Under the pieces are notes generated by a model. The model did not search any database. It was given only the letters and a program-made list of their open reading frames with translations, and had not been told where the DNA came from. 53,234 nt of DNA from CAYIVF01 sp964366875 (GTDB lineage: Bacteria > Patescibacteriota > Minisyncoccia > Minisyncoccales > Staskawiczbacteraceae): contig CAYIVF010000002.1 of NCBI GenBank assembly GCA_964366875.1, forward strand, positions 1 to 53,234, in the 5' to 3' direction. Of this stretch, positions 6,838-15,924 are shown in pieces. How positions within the stretch are numbered: position 1 is the first letter of the stretch; the number at the start of each line of letters is the position of its first letter. A program made the translations under genes and the position numbers.

Positions 6838-8129
6838 AAGCAGTAATTGCGGCGGGCGGAAAGGGCACTCGTCTGGCCATGGTTGCCAAAGATATTCCCA
6901 AGGCCTTAGTAAAGATAGGCGAGAAACCCATTATAGAACACCAAATTATACTTTTGAAAAAATACGGCATTAAAGACATCTGGATGCTTTTGGGATATAA
7001 AGGAGACCAAATAAATGAATATCTTAAAGACGGTAAAAAATGGGGAGTGAACATTCATTATCATCAAGAAAAAAAACCCTTAGGAAGAACAGGCGCCCTA
7101 AAAACAATAGAGGACAAAATAAAAGAAGATTTTTTATTTTTGTCTGGAGATATTATGATGGATTTTGATGTAAAAAGATTTATTGATTGGCACAGACAAA
7201 AAAAAGATAGAATTGCTTCAATTGTTGTTCATCCTTCAGACCATCCTTTTGACAGCGATTTAATTGAAACAGACAGCGCGGATAAAATTGTTTCTTTACT
7301 ATTAAAGCCCCATCAATCGGATATAATTTTTCAGAATTTAGGTATTGCCTCAATATTTATTTTTTCGTCCGATATATTTAAATATATACCAAAGGGCAAA
7401 AAAACTGATTTTGAAAAAGATGTATTGCCTGCAATTTTAAAAGCGGGCGAAAATGCTTATGCCTATAAAACTCCTGAATATATAAAAGATATGGGAACGC
7501 CAGAGCGCTTGGCGCAAGTTAAAAAAGATTATCTTTCAGGAAGAACAAAGAAACTTAATTTAAAAAATAAAAGAAAGGCAATTTTTCTTGATAGAGATGG
7601 AGTTATTAACAAAGAAGTTGACCAACTTTCAAAAATAGAGGACTTTAAGTTGTATGATTTTTCTGCCAGAGCCATAAAAAAAATCAATAATTCTGAATAT
7701 CTAACAATTATAATCACTAACCAGCCAATGATTGCCAAGGGTTTTATGCAAGAAAAAGACCTGTTTTTAATTCATAAAAAAATGGAAACAGAATTAAGTT
7801 TTAAGGGAGCAAAAATTGATGCTATTTATTATTGTCCCCATCATCCAGAAAAAGGATTTCCAGGCGAAGTGCCAGAATTAAAAATTGAATGCGATTGCCG
7901 GAAGCCCAAAATCGGATTGATTAAAAAAGCGGTTAAAGATTTTAATTTGGATTTAAACAAGTGTTTTTTTATAGGGGACTCAACCGCTGATGCTAAAACA
8001 GCTGAAAACGCTAAAATTAAGTTTGTTGGCGTAAAAACCGGCTATGGCTGTAAAGACGATATACACAAAATAAGTAAAAAATTTCTATTATATAAAAATT
8101 TGTTAAAAGCAATAGAGAATATTATTTAA
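6834..8129 (+). CDS. hddC-gmhB: Bifunctional D-glycero-alpha-D-manno-heptose 1-phosphate guanylyltransferase / heptose-1,7-bisphosphate 7-phosphatase
   Basis: A 431-residue fusion. Residues ~1-240 are a nucleotidyltransferase: AAGGKGTRL loop (~6-14), IPKALVKIGEKP, FLSGDIMMDFD with the metal-binding Asp, and YIKDMGTPERL near the end. Residues ~245-431 are a GmhB-type HAD phosphatase: FLDRDGVIN (~250), IITNQP, a zinc-binding set YYCPHHPE (~332) and ECDCRKP (~352) typical of GmhB, and FIGDSTADAKTA. Together they should remove the C7 phosphate of heptose 1,7-bisphosphate and transfer GMP to make GDP-D-glycero-alpha-D-manno-heptose. With gmhA and hddA this completes the pathway. These two activities are usually encoded separately, so the fusion channels consecutive steps 3 and 4. 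The guanylyl specificity is inferred from the pathway. Confidence 0.87.
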   Translation: MKAVIAAGGKGTRLAMVAKDIPKALVKIGEKPIIEHQIILLKKYGIKDIWMLLGYKGDQINEYLKDGKKWGVNIHYHQEKKPLGRTGALKTIEDKIKEDFLFLSGDIMMDFDVKRFIDWHRQKKDRIASIVVHPSDHPFDSDLIETDSADKIVSLLLKPHQSDIIFQNLGIASIFIFSSDIFKYIPKGKKTDFEKDVLPAILKAGENAYAYKTPEYIKDMGTPERLAQVKKDYLSGRTKKLNLKNKRKAIFLDRDGVINKEVDQLSKIEDFKLYDFSARAIKKINNSEYLTIIITNQPMIAKGFMQEKDLFLIHKKMETELSFKGAKIDAIYYCPHHPEKGFPGEVPELKIECDCRKPKIGLIKKAVKDFNLDLNKCFFIGDSTADAKTAENAKIKFVGVKTGYGCKDDIHKISKKFLLYKNLLKAIENII

Positions 8130-8135
8130 AAATTA

Positions 8136-9299
8136 ATGAAACTTTTAATTATTTATCATGCAGGATTAGCAGAAGACGCCAAAGCGATTTTTAAAGAATA
8201 TGCTAGCCAAGGCATTGACCTTGCTGTTATCGTGCCTTTTAAATTTTATTCCTCAATCGGCCGCTGTTTTGAGTATGGCGAAAAAGACGATGACAAAACA
8301 TATCGTTTTATTCCGATAGAACTTAAAACTGGCTTTAATTTTTTTCGCCTTTTTAGAGCAATCAAACAAACCAAACCAGATGTTATTCATGTTTTAGACG
8401 AGTATTCAAGTATTTACCTTGCCCAAGCAATATTATGCCGCAATATTTTATATGGAAAAAAAGTTCCGGTTCTTGCTTATGTTTTTCAAAATATTCCATT
8501 TAAATCTCCTCCTTTTATTTTTGAATTTTCAATAAGATTCTTTAAGAGAATTGTATATAAAACATTTTATCCCTTAATTTTTTATTACCATAAAAAAAAT
8601 GTGAATGGCATTGCTGGCGGCAACAGTGAAGCGCTTTTGAATGTTAAAAACCTTAATCCGAATGTTCCTGCGCGTTTGATTTTTTGGGGAGTTGACCTTA
8701 AAAAATTTTCTTCTAAAAACCGCAATGCCTGCAGGGAAAAATTGGGAATTCAAAAAGGCATTAAAATGTTTGGTTATTTTGGAAGAATCATTAAGTTGAG
8801 GGGATTGGACAAGCTTATTTTGGCAATGAGCAAAATTGATGATTGTAATTTGATGATTGTGGGCGATGGAGAATATAAAGATAAATTAAATAAACTTATT
8901 GTTTCTTTGGGAATCCAAAATAAGATTCATTGGCATAACAGCGTTAAACTGAGAGAAATTGCAGATTATTACAACTCCATTGACGCTTTTGTTTTTCCGT
9001 CGCAAACCACTTTTACTTGCAAGGAACAATATGGCAGGGTTTTAGTGGAGGCGATGTCTTGCCAGATTCCAATTGTTGGCTCTAGTTCAGGAGCAATTCC
9101 TGAAGTGTTAAATGGTTATCCAAAGCATTTAATTTTTAAAGAAGACAGCGTTGACGATTTAATTGACAAATTAAATAAAATAACTGATTTAAAGTTTCCA
9201 GAAAATTTTAATATAAACAATTTTTTGCAAAAGTTTAGCATAGAAAATTTTGTTTCAGAGAATATTAAGTTTTATCAGAATTTTTTAAAAAATGATTAA
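8136..9299 (+). CDS. Glycosyltransferase family 4 (GT-B fold)
   Basis: A 387-residue cytoplasmic or membrane-associated glycosyltransferase. The second half carries the GT4 core: FGYFGRIIKLRGLD (~206-219), LMIVGDGEYKDKL, and the nucleotide-sugar binding E-x7-E motif EQYGRVLVEAM followed by PIVGSSSGAIPEVL. The N-terminal half has KPDVIHVLDEYSS, typical of the acceptor domain. It starts 6 bp after hddC-gmhB, so a heptose donor is a reasonable guess, but donor and acceptor cannot be read from sequence. Its last codons overlap the next gene by 8 bp, indicating one transcript. Confidence 0.87.
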   Translation: MKLLIIYHAGLAEDAKAIFKEYASQGIDLAVIVPFKFYSSIGRCFEYGEKDDDKTYRFIPIELKTGFNFFRLFRAIKQTKPDVIHVLDEYSSIYLAQAILCRNILYGKKVPVLAYVFQNIPFKSPPFIFEFSIRFFKRIVYKTFYPLIFYYHKKNVNGIAGGNSEALLNVKNLNPNVPARLIFWGVDLKKFSSKNRNACREKLGIQKGIKMFGYFGRIIKLRGLDKLILAMSKIDDCNLMIVGDGEYKDKLNKLIVSLGIQNKIHWHNSVKLREIADYYNSIDAFVFPSQTTFTCKEQYGRVLVEAMSCQIPIVGSSSGAIPEVLNGYPKHLIFKEDSVDDLIDKLNKITDLKFPENFNINNFLQKFSIENFVSENIKFYQNFLKND

Positions 9300-10089
9300 T
9301 TGCCCGATATGCGATTCGCCCTCTTATTTTTTTGCGTTAAAAAAAGATAGGTTCGGTCAAGAATATAAATATATAAAATGCGGCCAATGCCGATTTTTGT
9401 TTGATGAAGATTTAGTATTGGATAAAGGCAAACTGCAAGCTAAAACAAGCAAGGTTTATCAGGAAGATTATTTTAAGATTATTGACAGCGGCTGGAAAAT
9501 GAGAGGGGATAAAATATCTAAAATTATAAATAAATTTTTGAAAATATATAAGTTTATAAAATATAGAAAAAAACTAAAAGTTTTAGATTATGGAGGAGGA
9601 AATGGCTATATAACTTCAAAGATAGCTCCTTTTTTTGACGTTCTTTACTATGATAAATACGAAAAGCCGACCTATTTCAGCAATTATACGGTTTTAGAAA
9701 AGCCGGCCGAAGCTCATATTGTTTGCGCCATAGAACTGATAGAACATATTACGGATTTTAATGAATGGGATAATCTTGCTAAACTATCTTTTAACGCCTT
9801 GCTTTTTACTACTGAGTTATCAGACGAAATTTCAGATAAAGAATTGACTAATTGGTGGTATTTAAATCCAGACGCAGGACATACCTCTATTTATTCTTTT
9901 ATGGCGCTTTATTTATTAGCTAAAAAGCATGGTTTTGTTTATTTCTTTTTTCCTTCTAAATCTTTTCATATTTTTTTGCGCAATTCATTTTTAAGCAAGA
10001 TTAATTTTGTAGAATTAGAATATCCTATTTACAATATTTTTAGAAAAATAAAACATATATTGAAAAGGTCTCATGAAAATATTTTTTGA
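9292..10089 (+). CDS. Zinc-ribbon plus class I SAM-dependent methyltransferase
   Basis: A 265-residue protein with an N-terminal zinc ribbon (CPICD at 4-8 and CGQC at ~30-33) and a methyltransferase core: VLDYGGGNGYIT (~96-107) is the SAM-binding loop and AIELIEHITDFNEW is the post-strand-4 motif (E-x-x-EH). This architecture is common among sugar methyltransferases of polysaccharide loci. GHTSIY near 200 matches the HTS/HISFY position of the same family. It overlaps the glycosyltransferases on both sides (8 and 17 bp), consistent with methylating a sugar residue of the same glycan. The acceptor is unknown. Confidence 0.8.
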   Translation: MINCPICDSPSYFFALKKDRFGQEYKYIKCGQCRFLFDEDLVLDKGKLQAKTSKVYQEDYFKIIDSGWKMRGDKISKIINKFLKIYKFIKYRKKLKVLDYGGGNGYITSKIAPFFDVLYYDKYEKPTYFSNYTVLEKPAEAHIVCAIELIEHITDFNEWDNLAKLSFNALLFTTELSDEISDKELTNWWYLNPDAGHTSIYSFMALYLLAKKHGFVYFFFPSKSFHIFLRNSFLSKINFVELEYPIYNIFRKIKHILKRSHENIF

Positions 10090-11164
10090 CGCTAAAATAT
10101 TATCATTGCAACCGCGCGGAGGAATTAGCCGGTTAGTTTTTGAATTGACAAAATCATTTAGTGAAATTAAAGAATTGGAAAAGATTTTTTATAGAGGTTT
10201 GTATATTGACCAATATCCTTTTAAAAAAGAATGGTTTAAAAAATATTATGGTATCCGTGTTCCGGCCTTTTTTGACAGTCGTTTCGTCAGTTTTTTAGAT
10301 AATATGGGCGCAGAGATGGCTTATAAATTTAACGCAAGTTCTGATTTAATTTATCACTCTTTTTATCACCGCATACCCAAGAATCCCAAAGGTCCAGTGG
10401 TTGTCCATGTGTATGATATGATTCAAGAGCTGTTTTATAATAGTACCAAAACAATAAAATTTAAAAAGAAGTCATTTGATGCGGCGGATTTGATTATTTC
10501 AATATCTGAATCAACCAAAAAAGACCTCTGCGAGCTTTATCCTATTGACCCTAAGAAAGTTATTGTTGCCTATTCTGGCGTGAATGAAGTATTTCTCAAA
10601 GACCGTATTTCAACAAAAAGAGCAAATAAGAGGCCGTATATGCTTTATATTGGCAGCCGCAGTTATAGTTATAAAAATTTTGACCTTTTATTAAATACAT
10701 TTATTGATAAAAAGTATTTTTTTGATTTCGACCTTATTTTAGCGGGCGGAGAAAAAAATCTTGCGCCTGAGCAAAAAGAAAAAATAAAAAATACTGTTAA
10801 ACAGGGAAGCTGGCTTTTGCAAGAATTTTGCGACGATGAAAAATTAGCCGATTTATATTCAGACGCGTCGGTTTTTATTTATCCTTCGCTATACGAGGGT
10901 TTTGGAATCCCCCCCCTTGAAGCAATGGCTCGCGGCTGTCCTGTGGTTGCTTCTAATGTTTCTTCTATTCCGGAAGTAGTTGGCGATGCTGGCTTGCTAT
11001 TTAATCCCAAGGATTCCGACGATTTAGCCCAAAAAATAGAAATGATTATTAATAATAAGTCCACGGCATTAAATCTTATTGAAAAAGGAAAAATCAGAGC
11101 TAAACAATTTACCTGGAATGCTTCAGCTGATACAATTTATCAAGGATATTTAAAATTAATATAA
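10073..11164 (+). CDS. Glycosyltransferase family 4, mannosyltransferase-like
   Basis: A 363-residue GT-B enzyme. PRGGISRLVFEL near the N-terminus and the middle segments VVHVYDMIQELF and ISISESTKKDL are typical of WbaZ/WbpY-type GDP-mannose-family transferases. The donor-binding motif is EGFGIPPLEAMARGCPVVAS, with the E-x7-E pair, followed by IPEVVGDAGLLFNP. The start at 10073 overlaps the methyltransferase gene by 17 bp. GDP-activated sugars dominate this locus (heptose, deoxy-mannose sugars), so a GDP-sugar donor is likely; this is inference. Confidence 0.85.
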   Translation: MKIFFDAKILSLQPRGGISRLVFELTKSFSEIKELEKIFYRGLYIDQYPFKKEWFKKYYGIRVPAFFDSRFVSFLDNMGAEMAYKFNASSDLIYHSFYHRIPKNPKGPVVVHVYDMIQELFYNSTKTIKFKKKSFDAADLIISISESTKKDLCELYPIDPKKVIVAYSGVNEVFLKDRISTKRANKRPYMLYIGSRSYSYKNFDLLLNTFIDKKYFFDFDLILAGGEKNLAPEQKEKIKNTVKQGSWLLQEFCDDEKLADLYSDASVFIYPSLYEGFGIPPLEAMARGCPVVASNVSSIPEVVGDAGLLFNPKDSDDLAQKIEMIINNKSTALNLIEKGKIRAKQFTWNASADTIYQGYLKLI

Positions 11165-11324
11165 AATTATAAAATATGAAAGATTTTATCAAGAATTTTT
11201 CCGAGGAGTTAAAAAAGCCCATTCAATGATTTTTGCACTGGTTCATATGATATGGTATTATAAAATACATATATTTAAAAGATGGAAAAAGCATAATGGA
11301 TATTGTAAAACAGCAATAAAAACT
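11165..11324 (+). other. Intergenic stretch with possible gene remnant
   Basis: A 160-bp gap before the RMD-like gene. The frame that leads into that gene is open from just after the previous stop and reads protein-like words (HMIWYYKIHIFKRWKK, NGYCKTAIKT) without a good start apart from ATG 11226. A second frame holds a 17-codon ORF at 11176-11229. This may be decayed coding sequence; no product is recognised. Confidence 0.3.
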
Positions 11325-12290
11325 ATGAAAATATTAATCACTGGAATAACCGGATTTGTTGGTTCTTATCTTGCCGAATATTGCCTTTCAAAGCCCAATG
11401 TAAAAGTTTATGGGACAGTATTCAGCCCTAATTTTAGAGAAGAAGCGGAAAAGATAAAGAATATTAAAAGTAGGGTAGAACTTTTAAAGTGCAATCTTGT
11501 TCAAAAAGAACAGGTAATCAAAGTTCTTTTGAAATCGAAGCCGGATAAAATTTTTCATTTAGCCGGTCAAAGTCGCGTTTCTTTTTCTTTCCAATCGCCC
11601 GAAAAAACATTATTTAATAATATCATTTCTGACTTGAATATTTTTGAAGGCATTAGAAAATTAAAGCTTAATCCAGTTATAGTTATAGCAGGCAGCTCAG
11701 AGGAATATGGTTTAACCTTTAAAAAAGAATTACCAATAAAAGAAAATAATCCTTTGAGGCCCTTGTCATCCTATGCCGTTTCAAAGATTGCCCAGGAAAA
11801 ATTGGCTTTCCAATATTGTCAAAGTTACGGATTAAAAACAGTTTTAATGCGGTTTTTTAATACCGAAGGTCCAAGACGAGGTCAAGAATTTGTTACTTCT
11901 ACTTTTGCAAAACAAATCGTCGAAATAGAAAAAAACAAAAAAGAACCAACAATCTACGTGGGTAATTTAGACGCTAAAAGAGATTTTATAGATGTAAGAG
12001 ATGTAGTTAGGGCATATTGGTTAGCCTCAGAAAAGTGTAAATTTGGCGAACCATATAATGTTTGTTCTGGAAAAGTAAGGTCAATAAAATCGGTTTTAAA
12101 CCTATTGCTAAGCTTGAGCAAGGTAAAAAATATTAAAGTAAAACAAGACCCAAAAAGAATGCGGCCGTCAGATGTGCCAGTTATTTTAGGCGATTGTTCA
12201 AAATTTAGGAAGCAAACCGGTTGGAAACCAGAAATTCCATTTGAAAAAACAATGGAGGATTTGTTAAATTATTGGAGAGAAGTATTATAA
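11325..12290 (+). CDS. rmd: GDP-6-deoxy-D-mannose reductase-like (RMD)
   Basis: A 321-residue extended SDR that by family should reduce GDP-4-keto-6-deoxy-D-mannose to GDP-D-rhamnose. The ITGITGFVGSYL loop sits at residues 4-15, HLAGQSRVSFSF follows the second strand, and the catalytic set is SSEEYG plus SSYAVSK with an intact YxxxK. FNTEGPRRGQEFVTS, YVGNLDAKRDFIDVRDVVRAYW and MRPSDVPVILGDCSKF match RMD better than GMD. I chose ATG 11325 because it places the nucleotide loop at the expected distance; an in-frame ATG at 11226 would add 33 unlikely residues. It works with gmd (13046), 750 bp downstream. Conversion of a heptose analogue is an alternative. Confidence 0.8.
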   Translation: MKILITGITGFVGSYLAEYCLSKPNVKVYGTVFSPNFREEAEKIKNIKSRVELLKCNLVQKEQVIKVLLKSKPDKIFHLAGQSRVSFSFQSPEKTLFNNIISDLNIFEGIRKLKLNPVIVIAGSSEEYGLTFKKELPIKENNPLRPLSSYAVSKIAQEKLAFQYCQSYGLKTVLMRFFNTEGPRRGQEFVTSTFAKQIVEIEKNKKEPTIYVGNLDAKRDFIDVRDVVRAYWLASEKCKFGEPYNVCSGKVRSIKSVLNLLLSLSKVKNIKVKQDPKRMRPSDVPVILGDCSKFRKQTGWKPEIPFEKTMEDLLNYWREVL

Positions 12291-12293
12291 TAT

Positions 12294-13052
12294 ATGAATA
12301 TTTTAAAAAAAATTAGAAAAAAAATAAGAGGCGTCGGAAGAAGAGCCGGAATTATGGACGATTTTGATTGGTCTCATTATTACGAGGACGAATATTCAAA
12401 ACAAATTTATGATTTAGAAAAACAATATACTTTTATATTGCCCGATGGCAAATATTCTGTTGTTGATGGAAAAATAATTTTAAATTCTGAGCTTTTGCCC
12501 CTAAATGAAAATCACGAAGCTTTATATGAATCAATTTATGCTTTAAAGCCAAATTCAGTATTAGAAATTGGATGCGGCTGTGGAGATCATTTGGCAAATA
12601 TTAAAAAAATATTGCCCGGAGTAAAATTAAACGGATTGGACCTTTTGCAAAAACAATTAGAATTTTTGCAAAAAAGACATCCAGAATTAAAAAACCAGGC
12701 AAATTTATTTATTCAGGATATGACCTTAAATATTTCCAAAAAAGTTAAAGTTGATTTGGTTTACACGCAGGCTGTTTTAATGCATATCCAAAGATATAAT
12801 CATTACTTGTCTGCTTTTAAAAATATTTTTTTTCTTGCCGAAAAATATGTTGTTCTTATGGAAAATTGGACTAGGCATAATTTTATTGAAGATATTAAAA
12901 AAATTTCAAAAACCTTAGATTTTCCCTGGAAAAATGTTCATTTTTACATTAATGATACCGGTAAACAGATATCATTGATTCTTTCCAAGACGGCTTTGGA
13001 CAAATTTAATGAATTAAAAAACAGTAAAGAATTATTAAAATATTTATGTTAA
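12294..13052 (+). CDS. Class I SAM-dependent methyltransferase
   Basis: A 252-residue protein with a clear SAM-binding loop VLEIGCGCGDHLANI (~92-106), the acidic LNGLDLLQKQLEFL strand 2, and a VDLVYTQAVLMHI post-strand-4 segment with a His. The N-terminal ~80 residues (DDFDWSHYYEDEYSKQ) have no recognised domain. It lies 3 bp after the RMD-like gene and overlaps gmd by 7 bp, so it is in the deoxy-sugar operon. A sugar O-methyltransferase is the most likely role; the target cannot be determined. Confidence 0.75.
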   Translation: MNILKKIRKKIRGVGRRAGIMDDFDWSHYYEDEYSKQIYDLEKQYTFILPDGKYSVVDGKIILNSELLPLNENHEALYESIYALKPNSVLEIGCGCGDHLANIKKILPGVKLNGLDLLQKQLEFLQKRHPELKNQANLFIQDMTLNISKKVKVDLVYTQAVLMHIQRYNHYLSAFKNIFFLAEKYVVLMENWTRHNFIEDIKKISKTLDFPWKNVHFYINDTGKQISLILSKTALDKFNELKNSKELLKYLC

Positions 13053-14092
13053 AAGCGTTAATAACCGGGATTTGTGGTCAAGACGGGTCATATTTGGCAG
13101 AATTTTTGCTATCCAAGGGTTACGAAGTACACGGCATTATAAGGTGGGATAGTGTTTTTACAACAGAAAGAATAGATCATCTTTATCAAGATCCGCATCT
13201 AAATAATGTTAAATTATTTTTACATTATGGAGACCTTATAGATACCGGAAACTTAGAGCGGTTGATTAATCAAATAAAGCCAGATGAAATATATCATCTT
13301 GGAGCGATGTCTCATGTTAGAGTAAGTTTTGATATGCCCGAATCAACTGCCAATATAGATGGTGTGGGGACTCTAAGAATATTAGAGGCAATTAAAAATT
13401 CTAAATTGCCAGTAAAATTTTATATGGCGGCAAGCTCTGAAATGTTTGGCAGTAACCCTCCACCTCAAAATGAAAATACACCCTTTCATCCTAGAAGCCC
13501 CTATGCTTGCGCTAAAGTTTTTTCCTATCATATTACTCGTTTATATAGAGAGGCCTATGGTATTTTTGCCTGCAGCGGGATTTTATTTAATCACGAGGGA
13601 TGCAGAAGAGGGCCTACTTTTGTGACTAGAAAAATTACAAGAGCCGTAGCAAGGATTAAGGCGGGCTTAGAAAAGAAAATTTATTTAGGGAATATTAATA
13701 CTAAACGCGATTGGGGTTTTGCCCAGGAATATGTGGAAGCAATGTGGCAGATGCTTCAACAGGATTATCCGGATGACTTTGTTATAGCAACTGGCGAAGC
13801 TCACTCGATAAAAGAATTTCTGGAACATGCTTTTCAATATGCTGGTTTGGGTGATTGGAAACAATATATTGAAATTGACCCTCAATATTTTAGGCCGGCA
13901 GAAGTAGAGGTTCTTGTCGGAAATTCGGCAAAGGCCAAAGACAAATTAAATTGGGAGGCAAAAATTAAGTTTAAAGAATTAGTAAAGATAATGGTTGATT
14001 CTGATTTTAGGGCAGTGGGGTTGACTCCGCCAGGAGAAGGAGATAAAATATTAAAAGAAAAATTTACTGATAAATGGTGGAAAGTTGATTAA
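13046..14092 (+). CDS. gmd: GDP-mannose 4,6-dehydratase
   Basis: A 348-residue extended SDR. ITGICGQDGSYLAEFL is the hallmark GMD nucleotide loop (~6-21). The catalytic set is present: AASSEMFGS, and SPYACAK with YxxxK. LGNINTKRDWGFAQEYVEAMW and FVIATGEAHSIKEF are strongly GMD-like. A small deviation is NHEGCRRG instead of the usual NHESPRRG. It makes GDP-4-keto-6-deoxy-D-mannose from GDP-mannose, the shared precursor for the RMD-like (11325) and fcl (14105) enzymes. No mannose-1-phosphate guanylyltransferase is in the window, so GDP-mannose comes from elsewhere. GDP-heptose as an alternative substrate (WcbK-type) is possible given the upstream heptose genes. Confidence 0.88.
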   Translation: MLKALITGICGQDGSYLAEFLLSKGYEVHGIIRWDSVFTTERIDHLYQDPHLNNVKLFLHYGDLIDTGNLERLINQIKPDEIYHLGAMSHVRVSFDMPESTANIDGVGTLRILEAIKNSKLPVKFYMAASSEMFGSNPPPQNENTPFHPRSPYACAKVFSYHITRLYREAYGIFACSGILFNHEGCRRGPTFVTRKITRAVARIKAGLEKKIYLGNINTKRDWGFAQEYVEAMWQMLQQDYPDDFVIATGEAHSIKEFLEHAFQYAGLGDWKQYIEIDPQYFRPAEVEVLVGNSAKAKDKLNWEAKIKFKELVKIMVDSDFRAVGLTPPGEGDKILKEKFTDKWWKVD

Positions 14093-14104
14093 AAATAATT
14101 AAAT

Positions 14105-15046
14105 ATGGCAGATCTCAAAGATAAAAAAATTTTAATTACCGGCGCAGGCGGATTTTTAGGAAGACATTTGGTTAAAAATTTATTGGAAAATAACGGTGTT
14201 TTAAAAGAGAATTTATTTTTGCCAACCGTAAAAGAATTAGATTTAAGAAAATGGGAGAATTGTGAAACTGCGGTGAGAGGCCAGGACATTGTTATACACT
14301 TGGCAGCCAAAGTAGGAGGGATTGGATTCAACCAAGAAAAACCAGGAGAGCTTTTTTATGACAATATAATAATGGGCGCCCAGTTAATGGAGGCAGCCAG
14401 ACAGGCGGGAGTAAAAAAGTTTATAGCAATGGGCACGGTATGCGCTTATCCAAAATTTACTCCAGTTCCTTTTAAAGAAGAAGATTTATGGAATGGCTAC
14501 CCCGAAGAAACTAACGCTCCCTATGGTTTGGCTAAAAAAATGCTTTTAGTCCAATCCCAGGCTTATCGGACGCAATACGGCTTTAATTCAATTTTTCTTC
14601 TTCCTTTAAATCTTTATGGTCCCGGCGATAATTTTAATTCTGGAAGTTCCCATGTGATAGCGGCTGTTATCAAAAAAGTTTATGAAGCAAAAAGAGATGC
14701 CAGAGATTATATTGAGTTGTGGGGAACAGGCAAAGCCACCAGAGGATTTTTATATGTTGAAGATGCGGCTCAAGGCATAATTTTAGCTACCGAAAAATAT
14801 GATAAACCAGAACCGGTGAATCTGGGTTCTGCTTTGGAAATTTCAATAAAAGATTTAGCTGAGCTTATTTGCAAGTTGATGGACTTTAAAGGAGAAATTC
14901 GTTGGGATGCTACAAAACCCGATGGTCAGCCCAGAAGGGGGGTGGATGTTTCGCGGGCTAAAAAAGAATTTATGTTTGAAGCAAAAACTAATTTTATAGA
15001 AGGTCTTAAAAAAACAATTAAATGGTATAAAGCCAACTCAATTTGA
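14105..15046 (+). CDS. fcl: GDP-L-fucose synthase
   Basis: A 313-residue extended SDR of the WcaG/Fcl family, which epimerises and reduces GDP-4-keto-6-deoxy-D-mannose to GDP-L-fucose. The nucleotide loop is ITGAGGFLGRH (~12-22). Unlike the two homologues at 2538 and 4144, all catalytic residues are in place: the Cys in GTVCAYP, YGLAK with Tyr and Lys, and the His in SSHVIAA. HLAAKVGGIGFN and NLYGPGDNFNSGSSHV are diagnostic. It lies 12 bp after gmd, and a GT10 fucosyltransferase-like gene is found 0.9 kb downstream, which supports L-fucose as the product. Confidence 0.88.
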   Translation: MADLKDKKILITGAGGFLGRHLVKNLLENNGVLKENLFLPTVKELDLRKWENCETAVRGQDIVIHLAAKVGGIGFNQEKPGELFYDNIIMGAQLMEAARQAGVKKFIAMGTVCAYPKFTPVPFKEEDLWNGYPEETNAPYGLAKKMLLVQSQAYRTQYGFNSIFLLPLNLYGPGDNFNSGSSHVIAAVIKKVYEAKRDARDYIELWGTGKATRGFLYVEDAAQGIILATEKYDKPEPVNLGSALEISIKDLAELICKLMDFKGEIRWDATKPDGQPRRGVDVSRAKKEFMFEAKTNFIEGLKKTIKWYKANSI

Positions 15047-15070
15047 TTTTTAAATTTTAGATGATAAAAA

Positions 15071-15916
15071 ATGGAAAATCCATTAGTTTCAGTAATTATT
15101 CCAACCTTCAACAGAGAAAGATATATAAAAAGAGCGCTTGCTAGCGTTCTTTCTCAAACTTATCAGAGTTTTGAAATAATAATTATTGATGACGGGTCAA
15201 CCGACAAAACCAATGAGATTATCAGTCTTTATCTAAAAGATAAAAGAATTCGATATATTTATCAACAGAATCAGGGCGTAAGCATAGCAAACAATAATGG
15301 AATAAAAGTTGCCATAGGTAAATATATTGCTCTTTTGCATTCTGATGATTTTTGGTGCGATGATAAAAAATTAGAAAAACAAGTTAATTTTTTAGAAGGG
15401 CACCATGATTATTTATTGACAGGAGGGGGAATTATAAGAGTGAAAGAAAGCGGTAAAGAAGTTTCTCATATTTTATATCCCGAGACTGAGGAGCAGATTA
15501 AAAAAACAATGCTTTTAAGCTGTTCATTTGCATCTAGCTCTGTTGTTTTTAGAAAAAATGCTTGGGAGATAACCAAGGGATTCGATAAAAATTTAGAAGT
15601 TTGCGAAGACTGGGATTTGTGGCTGAAGATTGGTAAAATCGGTAAACTCTATAATTTTCAGGAATATTTTACCTATTATCAGGAAAGCGAAAAAAGCTTG
15701 TCTAACATTCATCGTAAAAGAAGTTTTAAATATAATCTCAAATTAATCAAAAAATACAGTAAGGATTATTTGTTTTTTAAGAAAGCCATGTTTTTAAATA
15801 TCTGCTATTATTTTTATACTTTTGTGCCATTCAATCAAAAATTATTGCCGATTTTTTCTAAAATAAAAAGAATGATTTTCGGAAAACCATCCTATAAGGA
15901 CTTCAAAACTAAATAG
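15071..15916 (+). CDS. Glycosyltransferase family 2
   Basis: A 281-residue GT-A enzyme. VSVIIPTFNRERYIKRAL opens the domain, IIIDDGSTD carries the nucleotide-binding Asp pair (~36-44), ALLHSDDFW is the metal-binding DxD-type motif (~91-99), and CEDWDLWLKIG has the ED catalytic-base motif (~181-191). The C-terminal ~80 residues are basic and aromatic without a clear membrane span. It is the last + strand gene before the two minus-strand genes. Donor and acceptor are unknown. Confidence 0.87.
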   Translation: MENPLVSVIIPTFNRERYIKRALASVLSQTYQSFEIIIIDDGSTDKTNEIISLYLKDKRIRYIYQQNQGVSIANNNGIKVAIGKYIALLHSDDFWCDDKKLEKQVNFLEGHHDYLLTGGGIIRVKESGKEVSHILYPETEEQIKKTMLLSCSFASSSVVFRKNAWEITKGFDKNLEVCEDWDLWLKIGKIGKLYNFQEYFTYYQESEKSLSNIHRKRSFKYNLKLIKKYSKDYLFFKKAMFLNICYYFYTFVPFNQKLLPIFSKIKRMIFGKPSYKDFKTK

Positions 15917-15924
15917 TCTTTAAA

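Noticed and set aside
11226..12290. Longer start for the RMD-like gene at 11226
   Set aside because: It adds 33 residues rich in W, Y, K and H before the nucleotide-binding loop, which in this family begins within the first ten residues.
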